In this document: positions 38,101 to 48,364 of the stretch, piece by piece
Position numbering within the stretch: position 1 is the stretch's first letter
How the letters are laid out: the number at the start of each line of letters is the position of its first letter
From: Azadirachta indica
Taxonomy: Eukaryota; Streptophyta; Magnoliopsida; Sapindales; Meliaceae
Direction of reading: 5' to 3'
Length of the DNA stretch: 64,000 nt
Assembly: GCA_022749755.1 (NCBI GenBank)
Contig: CM040448.1
Location: 8,678,481 to 8,742,480, forward strand
Translations under genes and position numbers: made by a program
Notes under the pieces: model-generated
Seen by the model: only the letters and a program-made list of their open reading frames with translations
What the model was told of the DNA's origin: nothing
The model's database searches: none

Positions 38101-38346
38101 GTCCTACTACAACTCCACGTTAGACACTATATATAAGATTGCATGATTGCATGTTCAAGATGGTTGACATTCATTAGCTAAAAATCAAGTCCTTGAAGAG
38201 CGCCTTCTTTTTTATGGCAACACTCGTGATTTTGCTTTCTAACTATCTCTTGTTGCCTGAGTCAACTTTAAACACTACCATAGCATCCTATCATTGTTTC
38301 TGAATCCATTAAGCCTAGTTACTTTTAGACTCAAAGCACTTTTTGT
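38101..38346 (+). other. Possible promoter and first-exon relic with a 29-codon frame
   Basis: CTATATATAAG at about 38129 looks like a TATA box. The ATG at 38216 opens a 29-codon frame with a hydrophobic start (MATLVILLSNYLLLPESTLN). The sequence is cut at 38347 by LTR-like sequence beginning TGTAACACCTCAAA. It may be the truncated first exon of a small secreted protein gene; nothing confirms translation and no family is recognised. Confidence 0.25.
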
Positions 38347-39110
38347 AACACCTCAAATTCAACCATCCTAAACATAAGTCAAATTAGGGTATATAGATCT
38401 CCAGTTTAAAAATTACATCACTCTACTATAAATCCTCAGCTGAAATACCTCGAAATATTATTAGGTAAATCAAATATTCTCTAACGACGTTAAAAAACCA
38501 TTGATACTTTCAAAAGTCAAAACTCCAAATTCAAGCAAAATGAAGCATAATGAACAATAACAATACCCTCAAAGCTAGTATCAACAAAAAATTACAAATA
38601 GGAATTCAAAGCTATCCTCCAAAGAAAGTTATCAATTCACTGCTTTAGGCTAATTAATTTGCAAAAAGTAAATGAAGAGGGATAAGCCGTTAAGGTGTTA
38701 ACTCGGTAAGTAATGGTATTCATAATATATGCGTGTGTGTCCTTTTTAATGATTACAAAATATTTGCAAGCCTTATAATTATATAATCAAATAATCACAA
38801 TTTCAATTTTTAAAAATGTAAGATTTAAAAATGAAGTTATTGTTCAAAAAATACTATGTACAATAACTATCCGCATTAACAAAATAATCATTTCATAAAA
38901 GTATTTACAGAAAATCTTACACGCGCATGAGTAAAAACTTCCTCTACTAGCTTCAATGTTAAAAATTCAAAATTTAAACTTTTTCTAGTACAAAACTTTT
39001 TTTTGATTTTCAAAATTCTTCTCTAAAATTAAGGAAACGTACTAAAGTAATTGAAGAAAGTTTTTAATATCAAAAAAAAGTTTCAACTAATGGTAAAATT
39101 TAATCAAACG
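38347..39110 (+). mobile_element. Ty3/gypsy-type LTR fragment
   Basis: It starts TGTAACACCTCAAATTC, the form of the terminus at 51138 (TGTAACACTCCAAATTTTG). About 350 bases later it has GATAAGCCGTTAAGGTGTTAACTCGGTAAGTAA, comparable to AACTGGTAAGGGGTGAGTTACTTACTC at 51518. The right end is not clear. No coding sequence of the element is present. Confidence 0.5.
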
Positions 39111-39707
39111 GACACTTAACATTGTATTAAAAAAGGAAGGTTTAAGAATTTATGGGTATGTTTTATGGACAAGGATCCTTTCCTTGTTTTCTTTTCTTGT
39201 CTTCTTGACTTTTAGTCATCTTTTGACATATGACATGTTATGAATTTAATGACCAAAATCTTATTTTAATTTTTAACTTAATTAATTATTCATCTCTGTA
39301 AAAGAAAACTTTCCAAACTCCAGTTCTTATATTTTTTTTTGCACCTTTTGTCTTCTCTATGCCTTCCTATCTCTCACTTCCTTTTTTCTTCATACAAACG
39401 AAAAATCTCCAAATTATGATAATATTTCCTTTAAGAGTATAAACTATAAAATTATATATTTTTATTTAATTTTAATTTGACTTATTGTTGTGATAGGAGG
39501 TTGAATTTATAAATTTCATTGTTCTAACCATTAACAAGGGAAAACAAAATTATTTTCACTTGAATTTTTATGGGTTTGATAAGAAGTAGGAAGAAAGCAA
39601 ATAAATTTATAACACTCAAATTTTTAAAATTTTTCATTTTCAACCCAAAAGTAAAAGGGAAGAATAAAAAGAAGAGAGTTAAGATAAAAATATTTTTTAA
39701 TAAAAAG

Positions 39708-39905
39708 AGTATTATCACGTTCCTCTTTTGAGATTTGAGATTGTATTATTTAGATTTAAAAAATTGGGAATGTATCACTTACTTCCCTTACCATTACATT
39801 TGATCATAAATTGACTATTAACTTTAAGGACAAAAACATAAATGCTATAAAATTTGATTGTTATTTTACTATCTAACAAAATAAAAGTGCTTTAACAATT
39901 TGTCT
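39708..39905. mobile_element. MULE terminal fragment related to the element at 7221
   Basis: TATTATCACGTTCCTCTTTTGAG leads into GGGAATGTATCACTTACTTCCCTTACCATTACATTTGATCATAAATTGAC and TTATTTTACTATCTAACAAAATAAAA. This parallels the left end of the MULE at 7225-7410 (TATTATCAAATTCCTCCCCTGA ... CACTGTATCATTTCCTCCCCTACCATTAG ... TTTACTATCTAAACAAAAAC). Only one end is present here, so it is a truncated or solo terminus. Confidence 0.6.
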
Positions 39906-40079
39906 ACATCAAATTTTAATTTAGGAATAAATGGAACTTTTTTAATTTAAGAATAAAAGTAATTGACGATTAATTAAATAAACAAATAAAATAAAATTTT
40001 AACCTTTAAATTTCACATGTCAAGATATGATTAAAAGTGAAGGAGAAATAAAGAAAAAAAAAAAGAATAGAGAAAGAGA

Positions 40080-40370
40080 GAAAGCATGCTTGACCATGTT
40101 TTAAACAGACAACGGACGGAAGCAATTGCTTCCGAATTGCCTGGAAATTACGTTGTGAATGAATGGAAGGAAAACAGACTACCGCGTCCGCCCTTAGTAA
40201 GTCGGATCGGGTCCTTTGCAAATTGCAATGTGAATGAATGGAAGGAAAAAGAAAAAAGAAAATGTAGCATTGCCTCGAAATGCTTCGGAAATAGATGCCG
40301 CGTCTAGCTGTAGTGAAGTGGGTCCTTCGGAAATTAGATTGTGAATAAATGGAAGGGGAAAGCAAAAAGA
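40080..40370 (+). repeat. Three imperfect copies of an ~80-90-bp promoter-like unit
   Basis: Three times the order CCGCGTC...TCCTTCGGAAATT...TGTGAATGAATGGAAGG is seen (about 40125-40175, 40180-40250, 40295-40365), with changes. The same unit occurs singly in the 5' regions at 43085-43145 and 55635-55700. It is GC-richer than its surroundings. No gene follows directly; the long frames on both strands here are by-products of the repeat. Confidence 0.65.
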
Positions 40371-40835
40371 AAATTCCTAAATAAAAATTTAAATAAATAA
40401 ATAAATAAATAAATCTTTCTATGAAAAAACTAGAAAACCATTTGTTTAGAAGATTATATTAATGACAATCTACAAACGTTATTTCCTTCTTATTAATAAT
40501 AATAATAGATATAGCCATCAGGGCCTAGCCTCGATAATCAGAACACACTTCCTTAGAGAGAGTGTGTTCAATAGTTGGTAGGAATTTTCATATATTGTGA
40601 ATCTTTATTAGGGATGTCTGAGTAAAACATATTTCTCTATCGAGGACAGTCTTTCTAGATGTTAAGTGAAGGAAGTCTCTTTGAATATTGGGTGTATTAC
40701 AATCATAGGTTATCTTTTCAGTATGTTGGGTGTATTACAATCATTAATTATCTTTTCAGTAAAATTTTACTAGGTCTTTAATTAAATATCAGTAGATTCT
40801 TAATTAAATACTAGTAAATTTGTAATATTAAAATA

Positions 40836-40837
40836 AC

Positions 40838-40885
<48 letters not shown>
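40836..40885. repeat. (AAT)n microsatellite
   Basis: About 16 AAT/ATA triplets in a row between two AT-rich stretches. Confidence 0.9.
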
Positions 40886-40890
<5 letters not shown>

Positions 40891-41079
40891 AAAAAATTAA
40901 TTCAAATATAAGTGTTTGCCACGATTAGTTGATCAGTAAATTCTCAGCACTTTCCCTATTGACATTGTCGTCTTCTCTCGGTTTGAAATGAAAAGCAATC
41001 TACTGAAATGGTACCATCGAAGATTCTCACCTACTTATTAATTCACTACAAAATTCCGAGAAAACCTACAGAACGGGCA

Positions 41080-42965
41080 AAGAAATTAAAGTAAGGTTAA
41101 ATATTTTTTATTAACTTATATATAGAAAAATTAAATTCTCTTCTCAAATATCTTATCTATTAAATTAATCAACATTTCTAAAATGCAATAATTTTTTATT
41201 AAACAATATTTAAGTCAAATAATTTATGAAATCACCAAATATTAATTTACTTATTAGCATTATATTTATCTTGACTTTCGGCTCTTAGTATGTAATTATG
41301 TAATATCTATTTAAGTAGATTTCTTTTCAATTGAGTGTGGGCATTGGGTGAAATTTTCTTTTAAAAATAAAAACAAAATTCATCCAAATTAAGGTAAAGT
41401 TTCGCTAGAATTGCATTTGTCTCGACACCTAGTTTTACATTTTTGAAATGGACTCCTACTTTTATAAGTAAAGTTGTTTTATAAAATTTTATTAGTTGTT
41501 TAGTTATCAAAACATAATTTTTCAGAAAATTATATAATTATTTTAATAGATAAATTTTAAAAACTATTTTATAAATAAATATCATAAGATTTTTAAAATA
41601 AAATAAGAGTATTGTAAACAATTTAATTTTCTTACAAAAAGTTTAAAAAGTTTTTTCGTTAAAAATTAAAAATTTAAATTTTTCTGTAAAAGGAGAATAA
41701 TCTCTTTAATTCTCAAAAGGTCCCTTTTTTTATTTTTAACCAAACAGCACCAAAATAATTAAAAAAATTGTAATATTAATTATTTTAACTAATAAAAGAG
41801 GTGAAACTCAATTGGTTAACTATTGATGGGTAGGTTTTAAATAAAACAATAAGGTTTTATTTTAATTAACTTCTTAAAATAACCTGTCATTAATTCTTAA
41901 TTTTTAAATAAAATAATGATATATATAAATTATTAGGATTGATTTGTAGATAATTGATAAGAGTTTAAGAATAAATTATAATCAGGAGTTTTAAGGTTTA
42001 TTTATATATTATTAAAGTAAATATAGATTAATGTAAAGGATAGAGAATTGTTTGAAATTTTATTTAAACAATTGAAGACAAGTATTTTCTTGGAAATTTT
42101 ATTTTGTTTTGACATAAATCACCTCTTTCAACGTCCTTTGCTAACTCATAATAAAGAGACAAAATTGGTACAAAGATATTCTCAAATATTTCTCAATTCG
42201 CCACAAAATTCCAGGAGAGAGTAGTTAAATGACAAAGAAATTAAAGTTAGGTTGAATATTATATATATATGTATAATATTCAACCTAACTTTAATTTCTT
42301 TGTATATATATATATATATATGCTCATCTCCAATATCTTATGATCTATTAAATTAATCAACATTCTTCAAATATAATAAATATTGATTAAACATTAATTT
42401 AAGTCAAATAATTAACGAAGTCACCCACTAGTGATTTAGCTGTTAGAATTACATTTATCTTAACTCTCGATTTTTGGTATATAATTATGTAATATTTATT
42501 TAGATAAATTTCATTTTAATTGGATATAGGCATTCGAGTGACTTTTTTTTTCTTAAATAGAAGTAGATTTTGTCCAAATTAAGAGTAAACTTTCACAATC
42601 TATGCTAAAATCGCACTTGTCTTGATGCCTACTTTTAAAGGTTTGTTTGATATATTTTTTCAAGTAAAAAATTTTTTGCAATAAAATTTTTAACAACATT
42701 TAATTACTTGTTTGACTCTTATAAATAATTTTTAGAAAAATTATATGATAATTTTAACAGATAAATTTTTTTAAAATTATATTATATATAAATAACATAA
42801 AATTTTTAAAATAATATAAGAATATTTTAAATAGTTTATGTTTTTAAGAAAGTTAAAAAATATTTTAATACTAAAATTTTGAAATTTAGTTTTCTTTATG
42901 TAGAAAGAAAATATTTTATTTAATTCTCAAAATATTTTTGTTATTGTTTAACTAAACGAGACTAA
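41080..42965 (+). repeat. Two tandem copies of a ~0.7-kb cluster repeat
   Basis: Copy A is 41080-41760 and copy B 42235-42965. Both contain GCAAAGAAATTAAAGT or GACAAAGAAATTAAAGT, then TCTCAAATATCTTAT-like text, GTATATAATTATGTAATAT, CCAAATTAAG.GTAAA.TTTC, TAAATAATTTTTAGAAAA and ATTCTCAAAA near the end. They are separated by about 0.5 kb that recurs at 48680-49165. Further copies: 48365-48680 with 54850-55540, and 59230-59590 with 63850-64000. No coding capacity is seen; the repeat precedes the promoter of the ankyrin gene. Confidence 0.8.
42233..42302. other. Perfect 31-bp inverted repeat with 8-base loop
   Basis: 42233-42263 (starting CAAAGAAATTAAAGTTAGG) is the exact reverse complement of 42272-42302, with TATATATG between. 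The other copies of the cluster repeat (41085, 49135, 59260) have the left half but not the right, so the palindrome arose in this copy only. Confidence 0.95.
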
Positions 42966-43004
42966 AACGTTCAAATTAATTTTCTTGGGGGATTAATAAT
43001 TGAT

Positions 43005-43423
43005 GGGTATGTTTTAAAATTTAAACGCGCAAAGCGACTTGACCCAATAACTTCTGCATTGCCTCGAAATACAACGCATACAGAAGGCCGCGTCCAGCTC
43101 ACGTGAGGCGAGTCCTTCGGAAATTAGACGGTGAATGAGTGGGAGGTTTCTTTTGGGTCTTATTTTCTCTTGAATCACTCTTCTGCTTGGAAGACCCAGA
43201 AGCTGCGTCAAGCATCCCCCAACACTCTTGCCATTATCACCTTCTTTCATAGTAATAGTCAAAAAATCAACGTAAAAGTAAGTCATTTCCACAAGTTGAC
43301 CAGTAAACTTCTCGGCACTTCGCATATGTTTGTCTTCTCTTGGATTGAAATTAGGAAGAGAAAGCCAGTGAACTGGAACCGAAATAGTCAGCTAATATAT
43401 ATATATGATATAGCTGTGAGCCC
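43005..43423 (+). promoter_or_regulatory. 5' region of the ankyrin gene, duplicated at 55560-55950
   Basis: The GC-richer upstream block includes ACGCGCAAAGCGAC, GCCGCGTCCAGCTCACGTGAGG (with an ACGTG core), CCTTCGGAAATTA and AGTGAACTGGAACCGAAATAGTC. The same order appears at 55560-55950, where the gene itself is missing. Its position directly before the start codon and its conservation suggest promoter and leader. No TATA box or start site was fixed. Confidence 0.5.
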
Positions 43424-44934
43424 TTGAGATGGAGAAATATTAACGAACCGTCAATCATGTCTGACCTGCTTCAGTCGCTTGAGAAACTTGCAAAATCGGA
43501 TGATATTGATGCAGTTAGCTCGTTACATTCAAAATTCTCAAGATTACCAGCTGGTGATTTAGTTAGAGCATTAAAATCCTCGGAGATGAATCCCATACTG
43601 GTGGCCTGCGAACATGGAAACTGCCGTGTGTCTAAAGCAATGGGACGACTGTGGCCTGAACTTGTCTGCGGTGAAAATCAGCATGGCAACACAGCCATAC
43701 ACATGTTTTCAGCTAGAGGGGATGTGGAGATGGTTCTGTTTTTTGGAGAGGTAAATCGTCAAGTTTGCCTTGTAGAAGATAACTGCTCAATGATACCTCT
43801 ACATAGAGCAGCTATCAATGGCCATTCCGATGTAATTAAGGCGTTAGTTTCTATTTGTCCGGAATCTCTTGAAAAGCTGACTTCCGATGGAGAGACAGTT
43901 CTTCATCTTGCTTTGAAGCATAGCAAATTGGATGCTTTTCGTGTTTTGCTGGATCAGATTAAGACTCACAATCGAGAGCATCTTTTCAATAGGAAAGATA
44001 ACGACGGCAACAATCTGTTGCACATTGCTACATTCAAGAAATTCACCCAAGTAATCAAACTCTCTCTCTCTATAGATATCTCTTTCTAATTTCTAAACAG
44101 AAGTACTGATTGATGTTTATTAATCGCAGATTGTGAAGTTTTTGCTTGAGAGTTCCAACTTTCAGACAGTAATTCGAGTCAATTCCATGAACAAGCAGGG
44201 ACAAACAGCCTTACAACTATGCACTACTAATTCTGGAGATATGGTTTTCAACGAAATCGGCCCGATCATTCAAGCAGCTGTTACTCGTCAACAAACTTCT
44301 CCTTTCACAGTAGAGCAATCTCCCCCGCTGCCCGCCGACGGTACCACGATTGGCGGCCGGAATCTTGCCCGGTGGCCCATGGAGACAAGAAACGTGTTAC
44401 TGATGGTCCTGGTCAAGATTGCTGCTGCGTTATTCACAGTAACTAGCAATTTGCCTGCTAATTTTCTCAAACAAAATTCTCTCATTGCAGGTAAAACTTA
44501 ATCTAACTTAGATTTTGCCTAGCAAGACCATTACTAATCTTTTTGGGATTCTTCTGATAGGTAAGGATGTTACAATATCTGGTGGAGTACATCCAGCACC
44601 AACCGTTTTCTACCTGATGACTTTCAACTCCGTTGGGTTTATGACTACAATGTTTGTAATTCTTGTAATTATATGGCCTCTAAACTTTAGAACGACTCTG
44701 CTGTTTCTTGTCATATGCACATGCATTGTTTACATACTTCTGGTGGACGAGATCATGCCTAAATTTTTTGTCATAGTCTGGAAATTCAGAATTTCCTGCC
44801 TTGCTTTCATGTGGTCGTTAGTCCTCCCCGTTGCAATAGCTATCTGTGGAATATCTGTACTTGGCATGGGAAAATGCATTGAGCTTCTTCGGCGTTTCAT
44901 TCGCTGGTTGTGGATTAAAGCAACCAGTTGTTAG
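43424..44934 (+). CDS. Ankyrin-repeat transmembrane protein, BDA1-like (3 exons, 453 aa)
   Basis: Plasma-membrane-type ankyrin protein; relatives such as BDA1 and ACD6 act in plant immune signalling. Exons: 43424-44050, 44130-44490, 44561-44934; introns are GT-AG and phases agree. Translation may begin at Met12 (43457, MSDLLQSLEKLAKSDD) rather than 43424. Ankyrin repeats lie at about 50-240: GNTAIHMFSARGDVEMV, SMIPLHRAAINGHSDVIKAL, GETVLHLALKHSKLDAFRVL, GNNLLHIATFKKFTQIVKFL, QGQTALQL. A linker (265-290) leads to a PGG-type membrane domain: RNVLLMVLVKIAAALFTV (about 296-315), a loop with ISGGVHPAP, TVFYLMTFNSVGFMTTMFVI, then two more helices to about 425. The canonical PGG is replaced by SGG. 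The frame is intact and it is the only complete ankyrin gene in the window. Confidence 0.9.
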
Positions 44935-45090
44935 GAGCAATACTCTTCAACAGTGCGGCCCTGGCTGCTTGGTTTCCGCGGGTAGGGCTGTATGTTGTTG
45001 ATTTGATATGGGATCTCAATATACTGAGTAGTTTTGCGGGTTTTTTTTGGTTGTGCAGCAATCAGGAGAATAAGGTATCATTTTCTTCGA

Positions 45091-45228
45091 ATTTGAAAGA
45101 TTAAGGAGTTACATGAAGAAATTTGAAGATATGATATCTCAAATCCTGAGGGTTTTTTCGATAACAAGGTTATCGGAGGAGATTTATGGCAACATGGATC
45201 AGAAAGATCCTTTTGAAAAATGGAGATA
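45091..45228 (+). other. Coding-like frame downstream of the ankyrin gene
   Basis: A 45-codon frame with good amino-acid composition (SYMKKFEDMISQILRVFSITRLSEEIYGN..., ending KWR-stop) begins after a possible acceptor (TTGTGCAG at 45053-45060). It could be an alternative last exon that bypasses the stop at 44934, or a remnant of a deleted gene. No family is recognised. Confidence 0.25.
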
Positions 45229-45318
45229 AAGAAAAAGAGTTGTGGAAGACAATCCTGAAAAGCTCTAACTTAAAAATTTTCTTTTAAATCAAAAACACAA
45301 AAAATAATGGTGTTATAA

Positions 45319-45582
45319 GGGAGAATGCCCATTGCCCTTCCTGATTTTTGAGCCAATATTTCATTACTTTTTATATTTTTTTTAATACTCCATAACCCTC
45401 TGACTCTTATTTTTTTCTATTTTGCCTTTCGATTCAATTGGTTTACAAAACGGTAAAATCGAAAGTATTTAAAATATTAAAGGGTAAAATTGGAATTTAA
45501 AAAAATAATGAGATATTAAAAAAAATATAGAAGAGTAATAAGACGTTAGTTCAAAAATCTGGGGGGTAATAGACATTCTCCC
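45319..45582. mobile_element. 264-bp MITE, copy 2, with perfect 9-bp target duplication
   Basis: It begins GGGAGAATGCCCATTGCCC and ends in the inverted form TAGACATTCTCCC. It is flanked by GTGTTATAA at 45310-45318 and 45583-45591. Length equals that of copy 1 (5554-5817) and the interior matches (TTTCGATTCAATTGGTTTAC, TTAAAGGGTAAAAT). It lies about 0.4 kb past the stop codon of the ankyrin gene. Confidence 0.93.
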
Positions 45583-45591
45583 GTGTTATAA

Positions 45592-47338
45592 CTATTTCTC
45601 TATGTAGCTCAGTGTATAGAGATATTTTGATGATAATGGGTATAAATTGACAATAATATGTATTATCTTATTTGATATGGAATGAAGAAAGCTTTCCACA
45701 AAAAAAAAGGTAGTATTTTTTTTTCTTTTGGGGAAAAGTCTTGTCTTAATGGTTTGGTTTAATATTTTTAAAAATTCTAATTTACTAAAAATAAGAATTA
45801 TATTCCTAATAATAATAGTTATTTAAGAAAAATAATAAATATCTCTCCAAAATTTAAGAAAATACAATATATTTATTTAAAATATAGGTTTATAAATTAT
45901 TTTATTTTACAGCATATTTATAATAAATATTTATGATTTTATTTTAATTTAAATAAAATATATGTATATATATTTAAAATATGAATAAAATAATAAATTT
46001 ATAATATATTAATAAAAATTTATATTGTCAATGTGCCATAAAATAATAATATTATTTACTTAATTAATATATTTTACATAAATATACTATGTTTTCTCAA
46101 ATTTTAGGGAATTATGTGTTATATTTCCAAGATAACTATTATTATATAGGAATATAATTGTCATTTATTAATAAATTGAGATTAATAAGGATATTAAGCC
46201 AAACTTTTAGGACTAAATGAGACTTTATCCCCTTTTTTTTTCAGAAGCATTAGGTTTAGATACTCAACTATTAATAACAACTTTTATTTTATTATATTTT
46301 ATATTTAATTAGTTCAATTTGATCAAATGTCATAACAAATTTTAAGGCAAAATAACTTATCTGTTATCTTTAACGATGTCATTGGTAAAACTAAAATTTT
46401 ATAAATATTTATAAAATAAAAATTAATTTAAGGATAAATTAATATATTACACAAATTAAATTTACTAAATAAAATATATTACTATTTTATGTCTCTCTCT
46501 TCTTATCTCTTTTTCTCTTTTCTCTCTCTCTTCTTTTTTTCTCTGTTATCTCTTCTCTCTCACTCATCTCTTCTTTGTTGAATTTCTTCTTTTTATTCTA
46601 CGCTTTGATAATTATTTGGTTGTATTTGGATCTGATTAGATAATTGTATTTGGATTAGAGAATTCTAGGGTTTGTGAAACTAAAATGAATTTAAGAATTT
46701 GGGGATTTGAGAGCTTGCCAACAAAAGGCATGTTGTTAGTTGTTAGTGCTTTGACTCCATTCGAGTGGGTAAAACCCGAGCTGCATAGAGAAAGGATAAT
46801 AAAATTTTAAGATGATGATGATGAAGAGAATAATTAATAAAATTATTTATATAATTTAATTACACATTCGATTAATTAAATAATTATTTTTTTGAAGGAA
46901 TTAATTTAATTGAATTTTAATATATAATTAGTTTATATTTTTCAAGAATATATAGATTATTTACTTCACACATGGGGTTAATTACATCTTTTTTATTTAT
47001 AACATAGGGTTATTTTTGTCTTTACACATATAATGTTAATTGGAGTAAGGGTATATGAGACTTATGTTAGCTTTGGCTACACATGAAGTTCATTTTTCAA
47101 TTCTTCGAGAGGTTTGTATTTTACCATTGTTAAATGCTGCTTTATTTTGTAGTTTTTTGATATGTTTCAGGAGGAGCTTTTATTTCATTTTTTTTACTTT
47201 TCTTTCCATCTGAATCGCCTTTGTTTAATTGATGGCCGGTGAGGTAGATGCTCATTCTTCAGAATAAGTGATTGCTGTAACTCCATTTTTCTCAATTTTC
47301 CAATTAATGAGTACTAATTTTTCATTGATATGTTCCAG
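45592..47338. other. AT-rich region with a CT-rich leader-like tract
   Basis: No gene is identified. 45700-46480 is AT-rich. 46488-46570 is a pyrimidine run (TCTCTCTTCTT...), followed by TTCTAGGGTTTGTGAAAC, which resembles a plant 5' UTR. 47080-47338 may be intron sequence belonging to the XRN fragment that follows. Confidence 0.4.
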
Positions 47339-47485
47339 GTTGTATTTACACCTGGACAGCAAGACAAATGCTTCCTTTGTGGTCAGATGGGTCATTTAGC
47401 TGCCAATTGTGAAGGAAAGGCAAAGAGAAAGGCAGGAGAATTTGATGAGAAAGGGGATGAGGTTGTGCCCAAAAAGCCATATCAA
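47339..47485 (+). pseudogene. Isolated exon of a 5'-3' exoribonuclease (XRN2/3-like) with zinc knuckle
   Basis: After an acceptor (TGTTCCAG) the frame reads VFTPGQQDKCFLCGQMGHLA then ANCEGKAKRKAGEFDEKGDE and KKPYQ. This is the CCHC zinc knuckle (C-x2-C-x4-H-x4-C) and following linker of plant XRN-type nucleases, which degrade 5'-monophosphate RNA in the nucleus. The exon is intact but stands alone: the expected next exon (LNIWxLREYL) is absent and at 47531 the sequence switches to a relic of the membrane-protein gene. A donor GTTAAG may be used at 47486. It is a fragment, not a gene. Confidence 0.8.
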
Positions 47486-47530
47486 GTTAAGTAAGTTTTG
47501 AGGATATCCTCAAAAAGTTGCTGGTGTAAA

Positions 47531-48030
47531 TTTTTTCAACTGCATCAACTAAGTGAATTAAATCCTCCGTAAACATCTCAGATTTTTTCTTTTTTTTTTT
47601 TCTTCACAACAATGCCTTCCTCCAGCAAGGAGCAACAGTTAATGACACTTGTGCTTAAATTCAATTATAGCCACACAACTCAATTATCACAAATTGACTT
47701 AATTTGCACAAGAATCTACAAATTCACTTCGTACAAGAATTGTTTCAAGGAATTATTTGAGAACTGTTTGCCCAATGTAACCAGGGACCTTCTTCGTTGA
47801 CTAAAGCGGCAGTATAACCCGTCATTAACGTTTATAAGAAATTACTACCAGGTTTCTGAAGTCAATATGAACGTGTTCGAAGGTTCAGAAATTAATAAAG
47901 AAAACGTTTATAAGAAATTACTACCAAGTTTCCGAATTCAATACGAACGTGTTCCAGGGTTCAGTGGTGGTCTTTGTCAACGACGAAGAAAATGTTAAAA
48001 AAGTTGGGTTCAATATTTTCATAGATTATT
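47531..48030 (-). pseudogene. Relic copy 2 of the membrane-protein gene: exon 1 start and upstream region
   Basis: 47531-47576 on the minus strand matches the first 15 or so codons of the gene at 30471 (MFTEDLIHLVDAVEK). Sequence to about 48030 matches its upstream region, including GACTAAAGCGG and the AACGTTTATAAGAAATTACTACCA motif, which is partly duplicated here (47825 and 47900). The rest of exon 1 and exons 2-4 are missing; the XRN fragment abuts instead. Confidence 0.75.
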
Positions 48031-48364
48031 ATTAGTATTTTTTTTAATAGCCATTATAAAAACTTACCCCTTAGCTTTTGGGATATAAAAAGTTAGGTTC
48101 AATATTAATTTATTTTTATTATTTTAAATAAAAAATAATATTATGTCTTTTAAAAAATAATTTTTACAATTTATATTAAAAAATATATATATGGATATTT
48201 ATGTAATTAATATGGGTCAATATAATTTATTTGTTGTTATTTTAATATTCAAACTTGGTTATAGTCTTACCATGACAAAAAAAATATAACGAAAAGGATA
48301 TTATTGACAAATATATTTAGTTTAGGTGACTATTTTTTATTGATTTTAAAAAACGAGAGTTCAA

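Noticed and set aside
40006..40365. 119-codon minus-strand frame and 73-codon plus-strand frame
   Set aside because: Both arise from three copies of the GC-rich promoter-like unit and have no protein similarity that I recognise.
43014..43325. 103-codon minus-strand frame upstream of the ankyrin gene
   Set aside because: Lies in the duplicated 5' region, is not kept open in the copy at 55.6 kb and has no known motif.
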